Source: Caproicibacterium argilliputei
GTDB taxonomy: Bacteria > Bacillota > Clostridia > Oscillospirales > Acutalibacteraceae
Assembly (NCBI RefSeq): GCF_029211325.2
Contig: NZ_CP135996.1
Span: 1,364,001-1,428,000 of the forward strand
DNA: 64,000 nt
Reading direction: 5' to 3'
The notes under the pieces are model-generated. The model saw only the letters and a list, made by a program, of their open reading frames with translations. It did not search any database and was not told the DNA's origin. This document shows positions 40,703 to 49,846 of this stretch, in pieces (position 1 is the stretch's first letter; every line of letters starts with the position of its first letter). The position numbers were made by a program, and so were the translations under genes.

Positions 40703-41656
40703 TTGCAGAAACGGAGCCGGTGCTGGAAGCATCGCCATGGGATATTGAATGTTTTGATTTTGCTTTTTTCTGCGGTGGCAGTGTGTGCTGCTGTGTACTT
40801 GGTACAGCAGCTTTGGCTCTATCCTCGCCAGAATACATCAGTCATACGGGAAGCGCAGCAGATTTACAGCAGGCAGTCCGATTCGGCACTTTCTTCCTCC
40901 GGTTCTTCTGCGGTACAAAAAGGAACGAATACCTTAGAAAGTCTGCGCGCAAAAAATGCGGACATCGTTGGCTGGGTGCGGTACCCGGGTACGGTTATCA
41001 ACTATCCGGTTGTTCGAGAAGCTGCCGGATCTTCCGGTTTTTATCTGCACCATAATTATTTGAAAGAAGCCTCCAATCACGGCAGTATTTTTCTGCCAGC
41101 AGGCGCCAAACCAGCAGTGGACAGAAGCCTGCTTCTCTATGGGCATAATATGAAAGATGGACAAATGTTTCACAGCCTTGCAAATTTAACTCTCTCGCAG
41201 CTGCGGCAAAATCCTGTGGTATATTTTGACACGGGCAGCGGCCTGCAGGCTTACAAAATTTTTGCCTATCTGAAAACCAACACGCAGGCTTCCCAGGGCA
41301 ATGTTTTTCCATATGCTTCTGTTTCTCCGAAAAGTGGGCAGGAGGTTCTGCAGTTTGCCTATGCACTTGCCATTCGTTCGGTTTATCGTTTTCCGGTCAA
41401 TGTGCAAGGAACTGACCAGCTTCTTCTGCTTTCGACGTGCTCCTATGAATTTCCGGACTTCCGTACGGTTTTGGCGGCACGTCGGGTTCGTACCGGTGAA
41501 ACAAGCACGGTCAACGCCGCAGCCATTTCAGCTTCCGGCAAAACTTTGTATCCGGACTGCTGGTATGCGTCGCATGGCGGCACAAAGCCCGTCTGGCCTG
41601 TAACGTACACGGAAGCAGAAAAACAAGAGCAGCTGCCATGGCCTGCCAAGGGCTGA
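40703..41656 (+). CDS. srtB: Class B sortase
   Basis: Membrane transpeptidase that attaches surface proteins to the cell wall. The 317-residue protein has an N-terminal membrane anchor (about residues 13-35), then the sortase beta-barrel with H148 in L-L-Y-G-H-N-M, C246 in L-S-T-C-S-Y-E-F and R254 in F-R-T-V-L. The G-W-V-R-Y-P-G-T-V-I-N-Y-P-V-V segment is the usual class B start. TTG at 40703 is used because GGAGGG lies seven bases before it. No LPXTG- or NPQTN-like substrate gene was seen in the window. Class B by motif; subclass uncertain. Confidence 0.93.
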   Translation: MQKRSRCWKHRHGILNVLILLFSAVAVCAAVYLVQQLWLYPRQNTSVIREAQQIYSRQSDSALSSSGSSAVQKGTNTLESLRAKNADIVGWVRYPGTVINYPVVREAAGSSGFYLHHNYLKEASNHGSIFLPAGAKPAVDRSLLLYGHNMKDGQMFHSLANLTLSQLRQNPVVYFDTGSGLQAYKIFAYLKTNTQASQGNVFPYASVSPKSGQEVLQFAYALAIRSVYRFPVNVQGTDQLLLLSTCSYEFPDFRTVLAARRVRTGETSTVNAAAISASGKTLYPDCWYASHGGTKPVWPVTYTEAEKQEQLPWPAKG

Positions 41657-41732
41657 CACCGCAAAAGGAGGCGGCTTTTCTGGCTGAAACTTTGCAAAAA
41701 ATGTCGGCGCAGCCGGCTGAAAGGATGAAATC

Positions 41733-43049
41733 ATGCGGTTCAAAAGTTCATTTGCCGTCTGGGTTGCCCGCACAGTCTGCTGGGTGGAAAAGCACTTGCT
41801 GCACGCAGGTGCCAGCGCGATGCCCGGCCGAATTGCTTTAAAAATTGATCCGATGCTGATTGCGGCACTGGCGCAGAAACTCAAGCAAGGCTCGATTGTC
41901 GTCTGCGGAACCAATGGAAAAACCACAACCAATAATCTTCTCTGCCAAATGATTCAGAACAGCGGCTGCACGGTACTTTGCAACCGTGCAGGGGCCAACA
42001 TGAATTCCGGAGTTGTCACGGCACTGCTGCCGGGAAAGGAAGCAGACTGGGGTGTGCTGGAGGTGGACGAACTTTCCACTCCGAAAGTGCTGCCATTTCT
42101 CAAGCCGAAGTATATGGTGCTGCTGAATATTTTCCGAGATCAGCTTGATCGCTGCGGCGAAATTGATACAGTGATGCAAGCCATTGTCACCGCGTTGGAA
42201 CAGTCACCGGAGACAGTGCTAATCTACAATGCCGATGATCCGTTCTGTACCTCCATTGCTTCGCATGTAAAGCGAACGATTCCTTTTGGAATTGGGGAAG
42301 ACCTGCACCTTCCGCAAGACCGCGTGACAGGGGGACGGTTTTGCTTACAGTGCGGTGCGCTGCTGGAATACGCCTATCACCAATACGGCCAGTTGGGGGA
42401 CTTTCACTGCCCGAAATGTGGGTTTGGCCGGGCACCGCTCGCTTTTGCGGCGACAGCAATCACCTTTGAAAACGGCATTTCGTTCAACGTGGGAAGCGAC
42501 CGCATCGAAACCCGTTACCGCGGCGTTTATATGGTGTACAACCTGCTTGCGGCTTTTGCGGCGGCGCTAACGGTTGGGTGCAGCGTGGGAACCATACAGA
42601 AGACCATTGACCAGTATCACCCGCAGAATGGCCGCCTGCAGGAGTTTCAAGTACAGGGGCAGACAGTTGTGCTGAATCTAGCGAAGAATCCGACAGGCTT
42701 TAACCAGAACATGGCGCTGCTTCTGCAGGACCGCGGCCCGAAAGCTGTCTATTTTATCATCAATGACAATGACAACGACGGCAATGACATTTCTTGGCTG
42801 TGGGATGTGGACTTTGAACGGCTGGCAGAGGAGCAGGATTTGGTGGTGTATGCCGGTGGTCGGCGTATGAACGACCTGCAGGTGCGGCTGAAGTACGCTG
42901 GTATTTCCGCGCAGCTTGTGCAGAACGTTGCACAGGCTGCGTCGCTTGCTGGCGCGCAGCCGCAGGCGCACAAACTTTATGTGCTGACCAATTATTCCGC
43001 ATTGTTCCCTGCGCAGCGGGAACTGCGTGCCTTGAGCGGACAGGAGTGA
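41733..43049 (+). CDS. murT: Lipid II isoglutaminyl synthase, MurT subunit
   Basis: Mur-ligase-like subunit that, with GatD, amidates D-Glu of lipid II to D-isoglutamine. The 438-residue protein has the P-loop G-T-N-G-K-T-T-T-N-N (59-68), a zinc ribbon C-L-Q-C ... C-P-K-C (about 204-229) found only in MurT, and the C-terminal DUF1727 part with K-N-P-T-G-F-N-Q. ATG at 41733; the GatD gene follows seven bases later. Confidence 0.96.
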   Translation: MRFKSSFAVWVARTVCWVEKHLLHAGASAMPGRIALKIDPMLIAALAQKLKQGSIVVCGTNGKTTTNNLLCQMIQNSGCTVLCNRAGANMNSGVVTALLPGKEADWGVLEVDELSTPKVLPFLKPKYMVLLNIFRDQLDRCGEIDTVMQAIVTALEQSPETVLIYNADDPFCTSIASHVKRTIPFGIGEDLHLPQDRVTGGRFCLQCGALLEYAYHQYGQLGDFHCPKCGFGRAPLAFAATAITFENGISFNVGSDRIETRYRGVYMVYNLLAAFAAALTVGCSVGTIQKTIDQYHPQNGRLQEFQVQGQTVVLNLAKNPTGFNQNMALLLQDRGPKAVYFIINDNDNDGNDISWLWDVDFERLAEEQDLVVYAGGRRMNDLQVRLKYAGISAQLVQNVAQAASLAGAQPQAHKLYVLTNYSALFPAQRELRALSGQE

Positions 43050-43056
43050 TTACAAA

Positions 43057-43824
43057 ATGGAACTGTGCATTGCGCATCTCTTTCCGGAACTGCTGAACCT
43101 GTACGGCGATGGCGGTAATATCATCTGTATGCAGAAGCGCTGTGAATGGCGTGACATTTCGGTACAGGTGAATCCTGTCCATTGCGGTGACAAAGTGGAT
43201 TTTACGCATACAGACATCATCTTTGTCGGCGGCGGAACAGACCGTGAACAGAAAATTGTTTGCGGGGAGCTGCTGGCAGCGAAACAGCAGCTTCGTGATT
43301 ATGTGGAAGCAGGTGGTGTCCTGCTGGCCGTCTGCGGCGGCTATCAGTTGCTGGGACACAATTATCTGCTTGGAAACGAGCTGGTAGAGGGCGTCGGTGT
43401 CATTGACCTGAAGACAGAACGTGGGGAAGGTCGGCTGATCGGCAACGTCATGATTGAAAGTGCTATCTGCGAAATGCCGATTGTGGGATATGAAAACCAC
43501 GGCGGGCGGACATACCTCGGCGATTGTGAGCCGCTTGGAAAAGTGACCTCAGCAGGCGGTTATGGAAACAACGGTCAGGATGGTTATGAGGGAGTTCACT
43601 ACAAAAATGTGATTGGCACCTATCTGCACGGCCCGCTGCTTCCCAAAAATCCGCAGGTCTGCGATTATCTTCTGAAAACGGCTTTGTCCCGCCGTTATGG
43701 CTCGGATTTTGCATTTCCGGAGCTGGACGATACTGTGGAAAACGAAGCAAACCTTTATATGCAGGAACGTCTTCGGGACAATGTCGTCAATAAGATGCAG
43801 GTCAGTGCCCGCGGAAAAAGTTAA
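43057..43824 (+). CDS. gatD: Lipid II isoglutaminyl synthase, GatD glutaminase subunit
   Basis: Class I glutamine amidotransferase that feeds ammonia to MurT. The 255-residue protein has nucleophile C93 in L-A-V-C-G-G-Y-Q-L-L-G and H191 in G-T-Y-L-H-G-P-L-L-P-K-N-P. It opens with L-C-I-A-H-L-F-P-E-L-L-N-L-Y-G-D-G-G-N. Start ATG follows GGAGTG. It forms a two-gene unit with murT, ending at a strong terminator. With murE and murF, it gives the window four peptidoglycan precursor genes. Confidence 0.96.
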   Translation: MELCIAHLFPELLNLYGDGGNIICMQKRCEWRDISVQVNPVHCGDKVDFTHTDIIFVGGGTDREQKIVCGELLAAKQQLRDYVEAGGVLLAVCGGYQLLGHNYLLGNELVEGVGVIDLKTERGEGRLIGNVMIESAICEMPIVGYENHGGRTYLGDCEPLGKVTSAGGYGNNGQDGYEGVHYKNVIGTYLHGPLLPKNPQVCDYLLKTALSRRYGSDFAFPELDDTVENEANLYMQERLRDNVVNKMQVSARGKS

Positions 43825-43827
43825 AAT

Positions 43828-43879
43828 AAAAAGAGCACTTCGAATGCGGAGAAAATCCGCATTCGAAGTGCTCTTTTTT
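43828..43879 (+). terminator. Perfect bidirectional terminator between gatD and pepT
   Basis: A 23-base exact inverted repeat (43828-43850 with 43856-43878) round a GAAAA loop, with A tract on one side and T tract on the other, between two convergent genes. Confidence 0.95.
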
Positions 43880-43889
43880 ATAGAAAAGT

Positions 43890-45119
43890 TTATGCCGTTG
43901 CGGAATCTGCAAATTGTGAAAGGATTCCCAGAATGATTTTGGTGCTCAGTTCCATATCTTCGGCTGTAATGTGCTCATACGGTCCATGAAACGCGTGACC
44001 GCCGGTGCCAAGGTTGGGGCAGGGCAGACCGCTCACACTCAGTTTGGCACCGTCCGTACCACCGCGAATCGGCAGCTCACAGGGAACCACACCCAGCGCG
44101 CGCATAGCTTTTCTGGCGTTTTCAACCAACTGCGGATACGGTTTGATGTAAGAGAGCATATTTTCGTATTGGTCGGTTATTTCAGCCTGCACCGTACCTG
44201 CTCCGTACTTTTCATTTAAAATTTCCGCAATCTTTTGCATCATATCTTTGCGGATTTCAAAGTGTTCTTTGGAGTGATCGCGGATAATATAGGAAAGCTT
44301 TGCTTGCTCAACGGTGCCACTCATTTCACACAAATGGAAAAATCCCTCACGGCCGTCTGTGTGCGCGGGCGTTTCTGCGGCAGGTAGCATAGAATTAGCT
44401 TCCATGGCAATCAGTGAGGCATTTAGCATGGTGTTTTTTGCATCGCCCGGATGTACGTTAAAGCCATGGATGGTCAGGACCGCTCCGGCAGCGTAAAAGT
44501 TTTCGTAGCTGATTTCACTGGAGTCACCGCCGTCAACCGTGTAAGCAAAGTCAGCACCAAATCCCTGAATGTCAAAATGATCCGCGCCGCTTCCGACTTC
44601 CTCGTCGGGGGTAAAGCCAATGCAGATGCGTCCGTGCGGCCTTTTTTCCTGTATAAGACGTTCGCAGGCGGTCAAAATTTCTGCGATACCGGCTTTATCG
44701 TCCGCCCCCAGCAGGGTTGCGCCGTCTGTGGTAATCAAAGTTTTCCCTTTCAGCTTTTCCAGATGCGGAAACTCACGCGGGGAAAGAACGCGGCCGCTGT
44801 TGCCCAAAGAAACGTCGCCGCCGTCATATTGCTCAATAATCTGCGGATTGACGCCCTCGCCGTTAAAGTCCGGTGCCGTATCCATATGGGCAATCAATCC
44901 CAGCGTGGGCACCTGCTCTTTTCCGGCGGTTGCCGGAATTTCTCCGTAAACATAGCACATATCCGTTACCCGCACGTGGTCAATACCAAGCTGACGCATT
45001 TCCTCAGCCAGCTGATTGGCAAGGTCAAACTCCCGCTTTGCAGTGGGCACTGCGGAGGATGTTTCGTCGGAGGTCGTGTAAACCCGAATATACTTTAAAA
45101 GGCGTTGCGCTGCATTCAT
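43890..45119 (-). CDS. pepT: Peptidase T (tripeptide aminopeptidase)
   Basis: Zinc M20 peptidase that removes the N-terminal residue of tripeptides in the cytoplasm. The 409-residue protein has A-H-M-D-T-A-P-D, G-A-D-D-K-A-G-I, T-P-D-E-E-V-G-S-G and R-G-G-T-D-G-A, which hold the two-zinc site and catalytic residues. The ATG is preceded by GAAGGATG. Single gene with its own promoter (45159-45187). Confidence 0.97.
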   Translation of the reverse strand: MNAAQRLLKYIRVYTTSDETSSAVPTAKREFDLANQLAEEMRQLGIDHVRVTDMCYVYGEIPATAGKEQVPTLGLIAHMDTAPDFNGEGVNPQIIEQYDGGDVSLGNSGRVLSPREFPHLEKLKGKTLITTDGATLLGADDKAGIAEILTACERLIQEKRPHGRICIGFTPDEEVGSGADHFDIQGFGADFAYTVDGGDSSEISYENFYAAGAVLTIHGFNVHPGDAKNTMLNASLIAMEANSMLPAAETPAHTDGREGFFHLCEMSGTVEQAKLSYIIRDHSKEHFEIRKDMMQKIAEILNEKYGAGTVQAEITDQYENMLSYIKPYPQLVENARKAMRALGVVPCELPIRGGTDGAKLSVSGLPCPNLGTGGHAFHGPYEHITAEDMELSTKIILGILSQFADSATA

Positions 45120-45158
45120 CTTTCATCCTTCTTTCCATCTGTTTTACAGCCAAGGATT

Positions 45159-45187
45159 AGTATACGCTGTTTTCGTGCCAGAAACAA
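45159..45187 (-). promoter_or_regulatory. Sigma-A-type promoter for pepT
   Basis: On the minus strand TTGTTT (45187-45182), 17-base spacer, TATACT (45164-45159), 40 bases before the ATG at 45119. Confidence 0.6.
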
Positions 45188-45254
45188 GCCGGCAGGGCTG
45201 GCTTTTAAAAATAGGAATTGACAGATGCAGAAAAGCCTGTCCGCAAAAGCAGCC

Positions 45255-45309
45255 AACCCCTTTCGCCGCATGAAGGAGGCTTTGGCTTTTTCAAAATGCG
45301 GCTGGGGTT
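45255..45309 (-). terminator. Possible terminator after sigK
   Basis: AACCCC and GCCGCAT (45255-45271) pair with ATGCGGC and GGGGTT (45296-45309), with a further inner A/T-rich loop. A short T run (CTTTT) follows the stem on the minus strand. Weak. Confidence 0.35.
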
Positions 45310-45312
45310 GTT

Positions 45313-45996
45313 TTAAGACTCAAACTGCTTGTGCAGTGTTTCCAGTGCTTTTTTTTCAATGCGGGAAACATAGCTGCGGGAGATTCCCAGCACTTGGGCA
45401 ACTTCCCGTTGTGTCTGCGGTTCTTTTCCGTCCAAACCATAGCGCAGGCGCAGAATGGTCTGCTCACGAGCCGGAAGCTGCCGTATGTACCGATAAAGCT
45501 GTTCGCACTTGATTTTGCGGTCCAGATTGTCAAAGATATTATCGTCGGTTGCCAAAACGTCCATCAGGGTCAGCGCGCTGCCATCTTTGTCACTGTCAAT
45601 GGGCTCGTTCATGGAAACGTCCTGGGCAGATTTCTTTGTACTGCGGAAGTACATGAGGATTTCATTTTCAATACATCTGGCTGCATAGCTGGACAGGCGG
45701 ATGCCCTTGCTTTGGTCAAAGGTATTGACTGCCTTAATCAGCCCGATAGTTCCGATAGAGATTAAATCCTCCTGGTCTGTATTTCCGGTACCGTACTTTT
45801 TGATAATGTGTGCCACAAGGCGGAGATTGTGGGCAATCAGCGTATCTCTGGCAATTTTATCTCCTTTGGCAAGCCGCTGCAGACAATCCTTTTCCTGAGC
45901 CGGTGTCAGGGCCCGCGGAAAAGAGCCAGAGCCTGTTACATGCAGGATAAAAAACAGAAGGCCGGACAAAATTCCCGATAAGAGTGATTCCAGCAT
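45313..45996 (-). CDS. sigK: Sporulation sigma factor SigK
   Basis: Late mother-cell sigma factor. The 227-residue protein has a hydrophobic N-terminal pro-segment (LLSGILSGLLFFILHVTG), as in pro-SigK, then region 2 (L-I-A-H-N-L-R-L-V-A-H-I-I-K-K-Y, D-L-I-S-I-G-T-I-G-L-I-K-A-V-x-T-F) and region 4 (Q-T-Q-R-E-V-A-Q-V-L-G-I-S-R-S-Y-V-S-R-I-E-K-K). The gene is not split by a skin element, unlike that of B. subtilis and some C. difficile strains. ATG at 45996 behind AAGGAG. With spoIVB in the window, the pro-SigK activation pathway is at least partly present; spoIVFB was not found here. Confidence 0.96.
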   Translation of the reverse strand: MLESLLSGILSGLLFFILHVTGSGSFPRALTPAQEKDCLQRLAKGDKIARDTLIAHNLRLVAHIIKKYGTGNTDQEDLISIGTIGLIKAVNTFDQSKGIRLSSYAARCIENEILMYFRSTKKSAQDVSMNEPIDSDKDGSALTLMDVLATDDNIFDNLDRKIKCEQLYRYIRQLPAREQTILRLRYGLDGKEPQTQREVAQVLGISRSYVSRIEKKALETLHKQFES

Positions 45997-46165
45997 CAGC
46001 GCATACTCCTTTTTATCAGATATTCTTAGTTTATGCACGGGCAGTAAAATGTGTTGCAAGTCCCTGCAAAAAACATTTTTTCAGATACACATCTGGTTTC
46101 AAAAAATAGCCACTTTGTATTCTGCACATTTTTTATAAAATAGACTCGCTTTTTCATGCAGAGTA

Positions 46166-46174
46166 TGCTATAAT
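46166..46174 (+). promoter_or_regulatory. Extended -10 promoter for the SH3/C39-like protein gene
   Basis: TGCTATAAT with no strong -35 box, 85 bases before the ATG at 46259. Between it and the ATG lies an AT-rich leader without a clear hairpin. Confidence 0.5.
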
Positions 46175-46258
46175 AACAAAGCTTACAATTTTGTAATCAT
46201 TGCAAATCAACAGATTGTGTTGCTTTTTCCGGAATCATGAAGAAAAGGAGTACGGCTT

Positions 46259-47908
46259 ATGAAGAAAGAGCACGGTTCGCTTTGCAGAGCTGCTGCAGCC
46301 GCTGTAACAGCGGCGTTGGTTTTCGCTTCGGCAGTTCTTCCGGCTTCTGCTGCGGGGGTTTCCTGCACGGTGCAGGGAAAAACCATCACCCTGCCCCTAC
46401 AGAAAACGGCACAGGTAATTTCTATGGAGCAATCCACGGTTCTGGATGTCAGCTTAAAGTCAGCCAGTGCCTTGCATTTTCACACCGCAGACGGAAAGAA
46501 GTTGGAAGTTTCCACTAGAAAGCCGTTTGCCGACGGTGCCGCCACATATTCGATTTATGCAAAGGGCAGCGTTAACTCAGCAGTAGGGGTGTACGCAGAA
46601 GATGCCACGGACAGCAAATTATTTGTTGTACAGATTACAGACCGTCCGTTTACTTCAGACACGACCATGGATGTCAGCCTGAAGTCCGGCGATTCTTATA
46701 CCTTTCGCATCACGCCCAATAGCGCCAAAGACTATGTGACATTTTATACAACAGACGGTTCTGTCTTTTCAACAAAAAGTGCCGGCAAAAGCACAGCGAA
46801 TGGCAAAACCAATTATTATTTTCAGTTCAAAGCTTTAAAGAGCGGTTCCGCAGGTGTTTACGTCACGGTTGGCAAGCAGAATTACCGTGTTTTTACCGCG
46901 ACATCCACTGGCAGTGCGGCACCTGCCGGAAGTACGGCATCCGCCGGGCGCACCGGTACGGTGTGCGTGGACGACACACTGAATCTGCGTGCGCAGCCGA
47001 ACACAAACGGTCGTGTCATTGGACAGCTTACTAATGGGGAAACTGTTACCGTTCTTGCTGACGCAGCCAGCGGATGGATTCAAGTAAAAACCGCTGCGGG
47101 GCTTGTCGGCTATTGTAGCAGCGATTATGTGCAGTTGGATCATGCGACAGAAGTGACGAATACGGGGTCGTCTTCGGATACACCACAGACCGCTCGTGTA
47201 AAAACCAGCGGAGATGCACTCAATCTCCGTGCAGGCTCCAGTTCCGGCAGTGCAGTGATCGGCCAGCTGGAAAATGGGGAAGCTGTGACGGTTCTGGGTA
47301 CCGAAGGAAATTGGACATACATACAGACAAGTGAAGGCATAAAGGGCTACTGCAGCTCGGATTTTTTGGTTGCGGAAAACAGCGGCGGCGATTCCGGGGA
47401 AACACTCGGCGCCAGTAAAACTTTGAGTGGGATGCCCGCTTATAAACAAAAAGACGCAGCGTGGGCCAATACATACATCGGCGGGACAAACGGCGGAACA
47501 ATTGGAACCATCGGCTGTCTGGTCACCAGCATTGCCATGTCGGAAAGTTATCGCACCAGCAGCAGTGTCACCCCAAATGACATTGCAAAGCAATGCCAAT
47601 TTACCGACGGCGGCGGTTTGTATCTTCCATCCGGCTATTATGATATGTCCGGCGTGAGCGACAGCAGACTTTTGAAGGTCTTTCAGCAGCTGCAGGCGGA
47701 CAAGCCAGTGCTCGTTGGCGGTGTAAATTCACGTTCCTCCCATTGGGTAATCATCAAGGGTTACAAAAATGTGCCGCTGGATTCTGCAGGAAACCCAACG
47801 GCATTAGATGCTTCCATGTTCCTGGTCAATGATCCCGGATATGACAACTACACTTTAGCAGATTATATCGGTCAGTTCCCATCCGGCCGTGTCTTTCGTA
47901 CGTATTAA
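46259..47908 (+). CDS. Secreted SH3b-repeat protein with C39-like peptidase domain
   Basis: A 549-residue exported protein. A signal peptide ends near residue 33 (VLPASAAG). Residues about 35-215 form two similar beta-rich repeats that each hold S-L-K-S and Y-x-x-x-T-x-D. Two bacterial SH3 (SH3b) domains follow (about 233-296 and 312-375), each with L-N-L-R-A and G-Y-C-S-S-D. The last part (395-549) is C39-like: C420 in G-T-I-G-C-L-V-T-S, H495 in S-S-H-W-V-I-I-K-G-Y and a V-N-D-P-G aspartate. It probably binds the cell wall and cleaves peptide bonds, but the substrate is unknown. ATG at 46259 behind AAAAGGAG. Confidence 0.88.
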   Translation: MKKEHGSLCRAAAAAVTAALVFASAVLPASAAGVSCTVQGKTITLPLQKTAQVISMEQSTVLDVSLKSASALHFHTADGKKLEVSTRKPFADGAATYSIYAKGSVNSAVGVYAEDATDSKLFVVQITDRPFTSDTTMDVSLKSGDSYTFRITPNSAKDYVTFYTTDGSVFSTKSAGKSTANGKTNYYFQFKALKSGSAGVYVTVGKQNYRVFTATSTGSAAPAGSTASAGRTGTVCVDDTLNLRAQPNTNGRVIGQLTNGETVTVLADAASGWIQVKTAAGLVGYCSSDYVQLDHATEVTNTGSSSDTPQTARVKTSGDALNLRAGSSSGSAVIGQLENGEAVTVLGTEGNWTYIQTSEGIKGYCSSDFLVAENSGGDSGETLGASKTLSGMPAYKQKDAAWANTYIGGTNGGTIGTIGCLVTSIAMSESYRTSSSVTPNDIAKQCQFTDGGGLYLPSGYYDMSGVSDSRLLKVFQQLQADKPVLVGGVNSRSSHWVIIKGYKNVPLDSAGNPTALDASMFLVNDPGYDNYTLADYIGQFPSGRVFRTY

Positions 47909-47930
47909 AAATTGCGGGAACTGCCAAGGA

Positions 47931-47967
47931 GGGCTGCTGCGAAACTTGCGGCAGTCCTTTTTTCTGT
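47931..47967 (+). terminator. Terminator after the SH3/C39-like gene
   Basis: AAGGAGGGCTGCTGCGA / GCGGCAGTCCTT, imperfect GC-rich stem, then TTTTT, 22 bases after the stop. Confidence 0.75.
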
Positions 47968-48006
47968 ACAGCAGAGAACCGCGTACTTAAAAAATCAGGT
48001 GAAATT

Positions 48007-48966
48007 TTGGAACTTCTTAACCGAATAAACCATTCGCTCGAAAAGGCCATGCCGCTGATTACACCTGCCTGTCTGGTATTGGGCGTATTGTTCCCGCAAA
48101 TCACCGGTCGCTTCCTTCCATATGTCATGTTTCTCTTTGCGTTTATGACGTTTCAAGGCAGTCTTGGCTCAAACTTTCAGCAGGTTGCGCAGGTCTTCAA
48201 GCGCCCACTGCCGCTGCTTATAATCCTTTTTCTGCTGCACATCTGGATTCCATGCATTGCCTGTCTGATTGGGAATATGCTGTTCGGATTTGACAAAAAC
48301 CTGGTGGCTGGCATTGTGTTGGAGTATGTCGTGCCGACCGGCATCGTCAGCTTTATGTGGGTGAACATTTATCGTGGCAACGGTGCACTGACTCTTTCCG
48401 TGATTTTGATTGATACTATTCTGACACCGGTTTTGCTTCCGGCCAGCCTGCAGATTCTGTTGGGCACTTCGGTAAAAATGGATGCATTGGGCATGACAAA
48501 AGATATGGCGCTGATGATTGCAGTACCGGCGGTGTTGGGTATGGCTGTTAATCAGGGTACGCGGGGACGTGCTAATAAAACATGGAAACCGGCGCTGGCG
48601 CCTTTCGGCAAGCTGGCACTGATTCTAGTCGTTTCAGGAAATTCCAGCAAAGTCGCACCCTTTGTGCGCCACTTGACACCGACACTGACGGCTGTTGCGC
48701 TGCTGATTCTGGTTATTTCTGCCTCGGGCTATCTGTGGGGATGGGGTGCGGCAAAGCTGTTGCATCAGCCGCGAGATGTTTTGGTATCCATGGCGTTTAA
48801 CAGCGGGATGCGCAACATCAGCGCAGGTGCCGTCATTGCCGGAGCCTATTTCCCGGCGGAAGTCATGTTTCCGGTTATGATTGGAACCCTGTTTCAGCAG
48901 GTACTGGCTGCTTTGTACGGTTCTTTGATGCAAAAGCGCCTGGGTAGGGGAGAAGAGAACATCTGA
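48007..48966 (+). CDS. Bile acid:sodium symporter (BASS) family membrane protein
   Basis: A 319-residue protein with nine or ten hydrophobic helices in the BASS fold. Typical features are the G-V-L-F-P start, the E-Y-V-V-P-T-G-I-V-S unwound-helix region (about 96-110) and N-S-G-M-R-N-I-S-A-G-A-V-I in the second half. Firmicute members move organic acids, not bile acids, and the substrate here is unknown. The start is a TTG at 48007 behind AGGTGAAA. No promoter was recognised; the gene is single. Confidence 0.88.
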   Translation: MELLNRINHSLEKAMPLITPACLVLGVLFPQITGRFLPYVMFLFAFMTFQGSLGSNFQQVAQVFKRPLPLLIILFLLHIWIPCIACLIGNMLFGFDKNLVAGIVLEYVVPTGIVSFMWVNIYRGNGALTLSVILIDTILTPVLLPASLQILLGTSVKMDALGMTKDMALMIAVPAVLGMAVNQGTRGRANKTWKPALAPFGKLALILVVSGNSSKVAPFVRHLTPTLTAVALLILVISASGYLWGWGAAKLLHQPRDVLVSMAFNSGMRNISAGAVIAGAYFPAEVMFPVMIGTLFQQVLAALYGSLMQKRLGRGEENI

Positions 48967-49126
48967 GTACCGCTGCACAACTTTCTGCTTCTCTATTTGT
49001 AAATTTTTGTGTACGTATGCTTGCCCCCTGTGGTTCAGGGGTTGTAAATTTCATTGAAGTATTGTAAAATAAGTCTGCTATCATATTGCAGAGAGTTCTG
49101 AATTGGATTTTAGGAGTGTATTTTAT

Positions 49127-49846
49127 ATGCAGCCAAAGTATAAGCGTGTTCTATTGAAACTCAGCGGAGAGTCGCTGGCCGGAAAAGAAGGACACGGCAT
49201 TGATTTCGACACCGTTTTAAAGATTTGCCGACCAATTAAAACCTGCTCTCTGATGGGGGTGCAGATTGCGATTGTTGTTGGCGGCGGCAACTTCTGGCGC
49301 GGCCGTTCCAATGGGCAGATGGATCGCACCCGCGCTGACCACATGGGGATGCTGGCAACTGCCATCAACGCACTTGGCGTTGCGGATGCGCTGGAGCAGT
49401 TAGGGATGCAGGTACGTGTACAGACCGCAATCAGTATGCAGGAAGTGGCGGAACCATATATTCGGAACCGCGCAGTACGGCATTTGGAAAAGGGGCGCGT
49501 GGTCATTTTCGGATGCGGCACCGGCAATCCATTCTTTTCCACGGACACGGCCGCCTCTCTGCGCGCTGCTGAAATCGAGGCGGACATCATTCTGAAAGCT
49601 ACCATGGTGGACGGTGTGTATGACGCAGACCCCAAAATCAACGCCAACGCTAAAAAATTCGATACCCTGTCTTATATGGATGTGCTTAGCAAAGATCTGA
49701 AGGTAATGGACAGCACGGCGGCTTCCATGTGCCGTGATAACCATATTCCAATTTGCGTATTCAGTCTGGAAGATCCCGAAAATATTGAACGCGTCATCTG
49801 CGGTCAGTCAATCGGCACTGTTGTCAAGGAGGATACCTGTTTATGA
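49127..49846 (+). CDS. pyrH: UMP kinase
   Basis: Makes UDP from UMP. The 239-residue protein has the amino-acid-kinase-fold signs [28 protein letters not shown] and [16 protein letters not shown]. ATG at 49127 behind TAGGAGTG. First visible gene of the pyrH-frr-uppS-cdsA-dxr-rseP-ispG-polC run. Its stop overlaps frr. Confidence 0.97.
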   Translation: MQPKYKRVLLKLSGESLAGKEGHGIDFDTVLKICRPIKTCSLMGVQIAIVVGGGNFWRGRSNGQMDRTRADHMGMLATAINALGVADALEQLGMQVRVQTAISMQEVAEPYIRNRAVRHLEKGRVVIFGCGTGNPFFSTDTAASLRAAEIEADIILKATMVDGVYDADPKINANAKKFDTLSYMDVLSKDLKVMDSTAASMCRDNHIPICVFSLEDPENIERVICGQSIGTVVKEDTCL

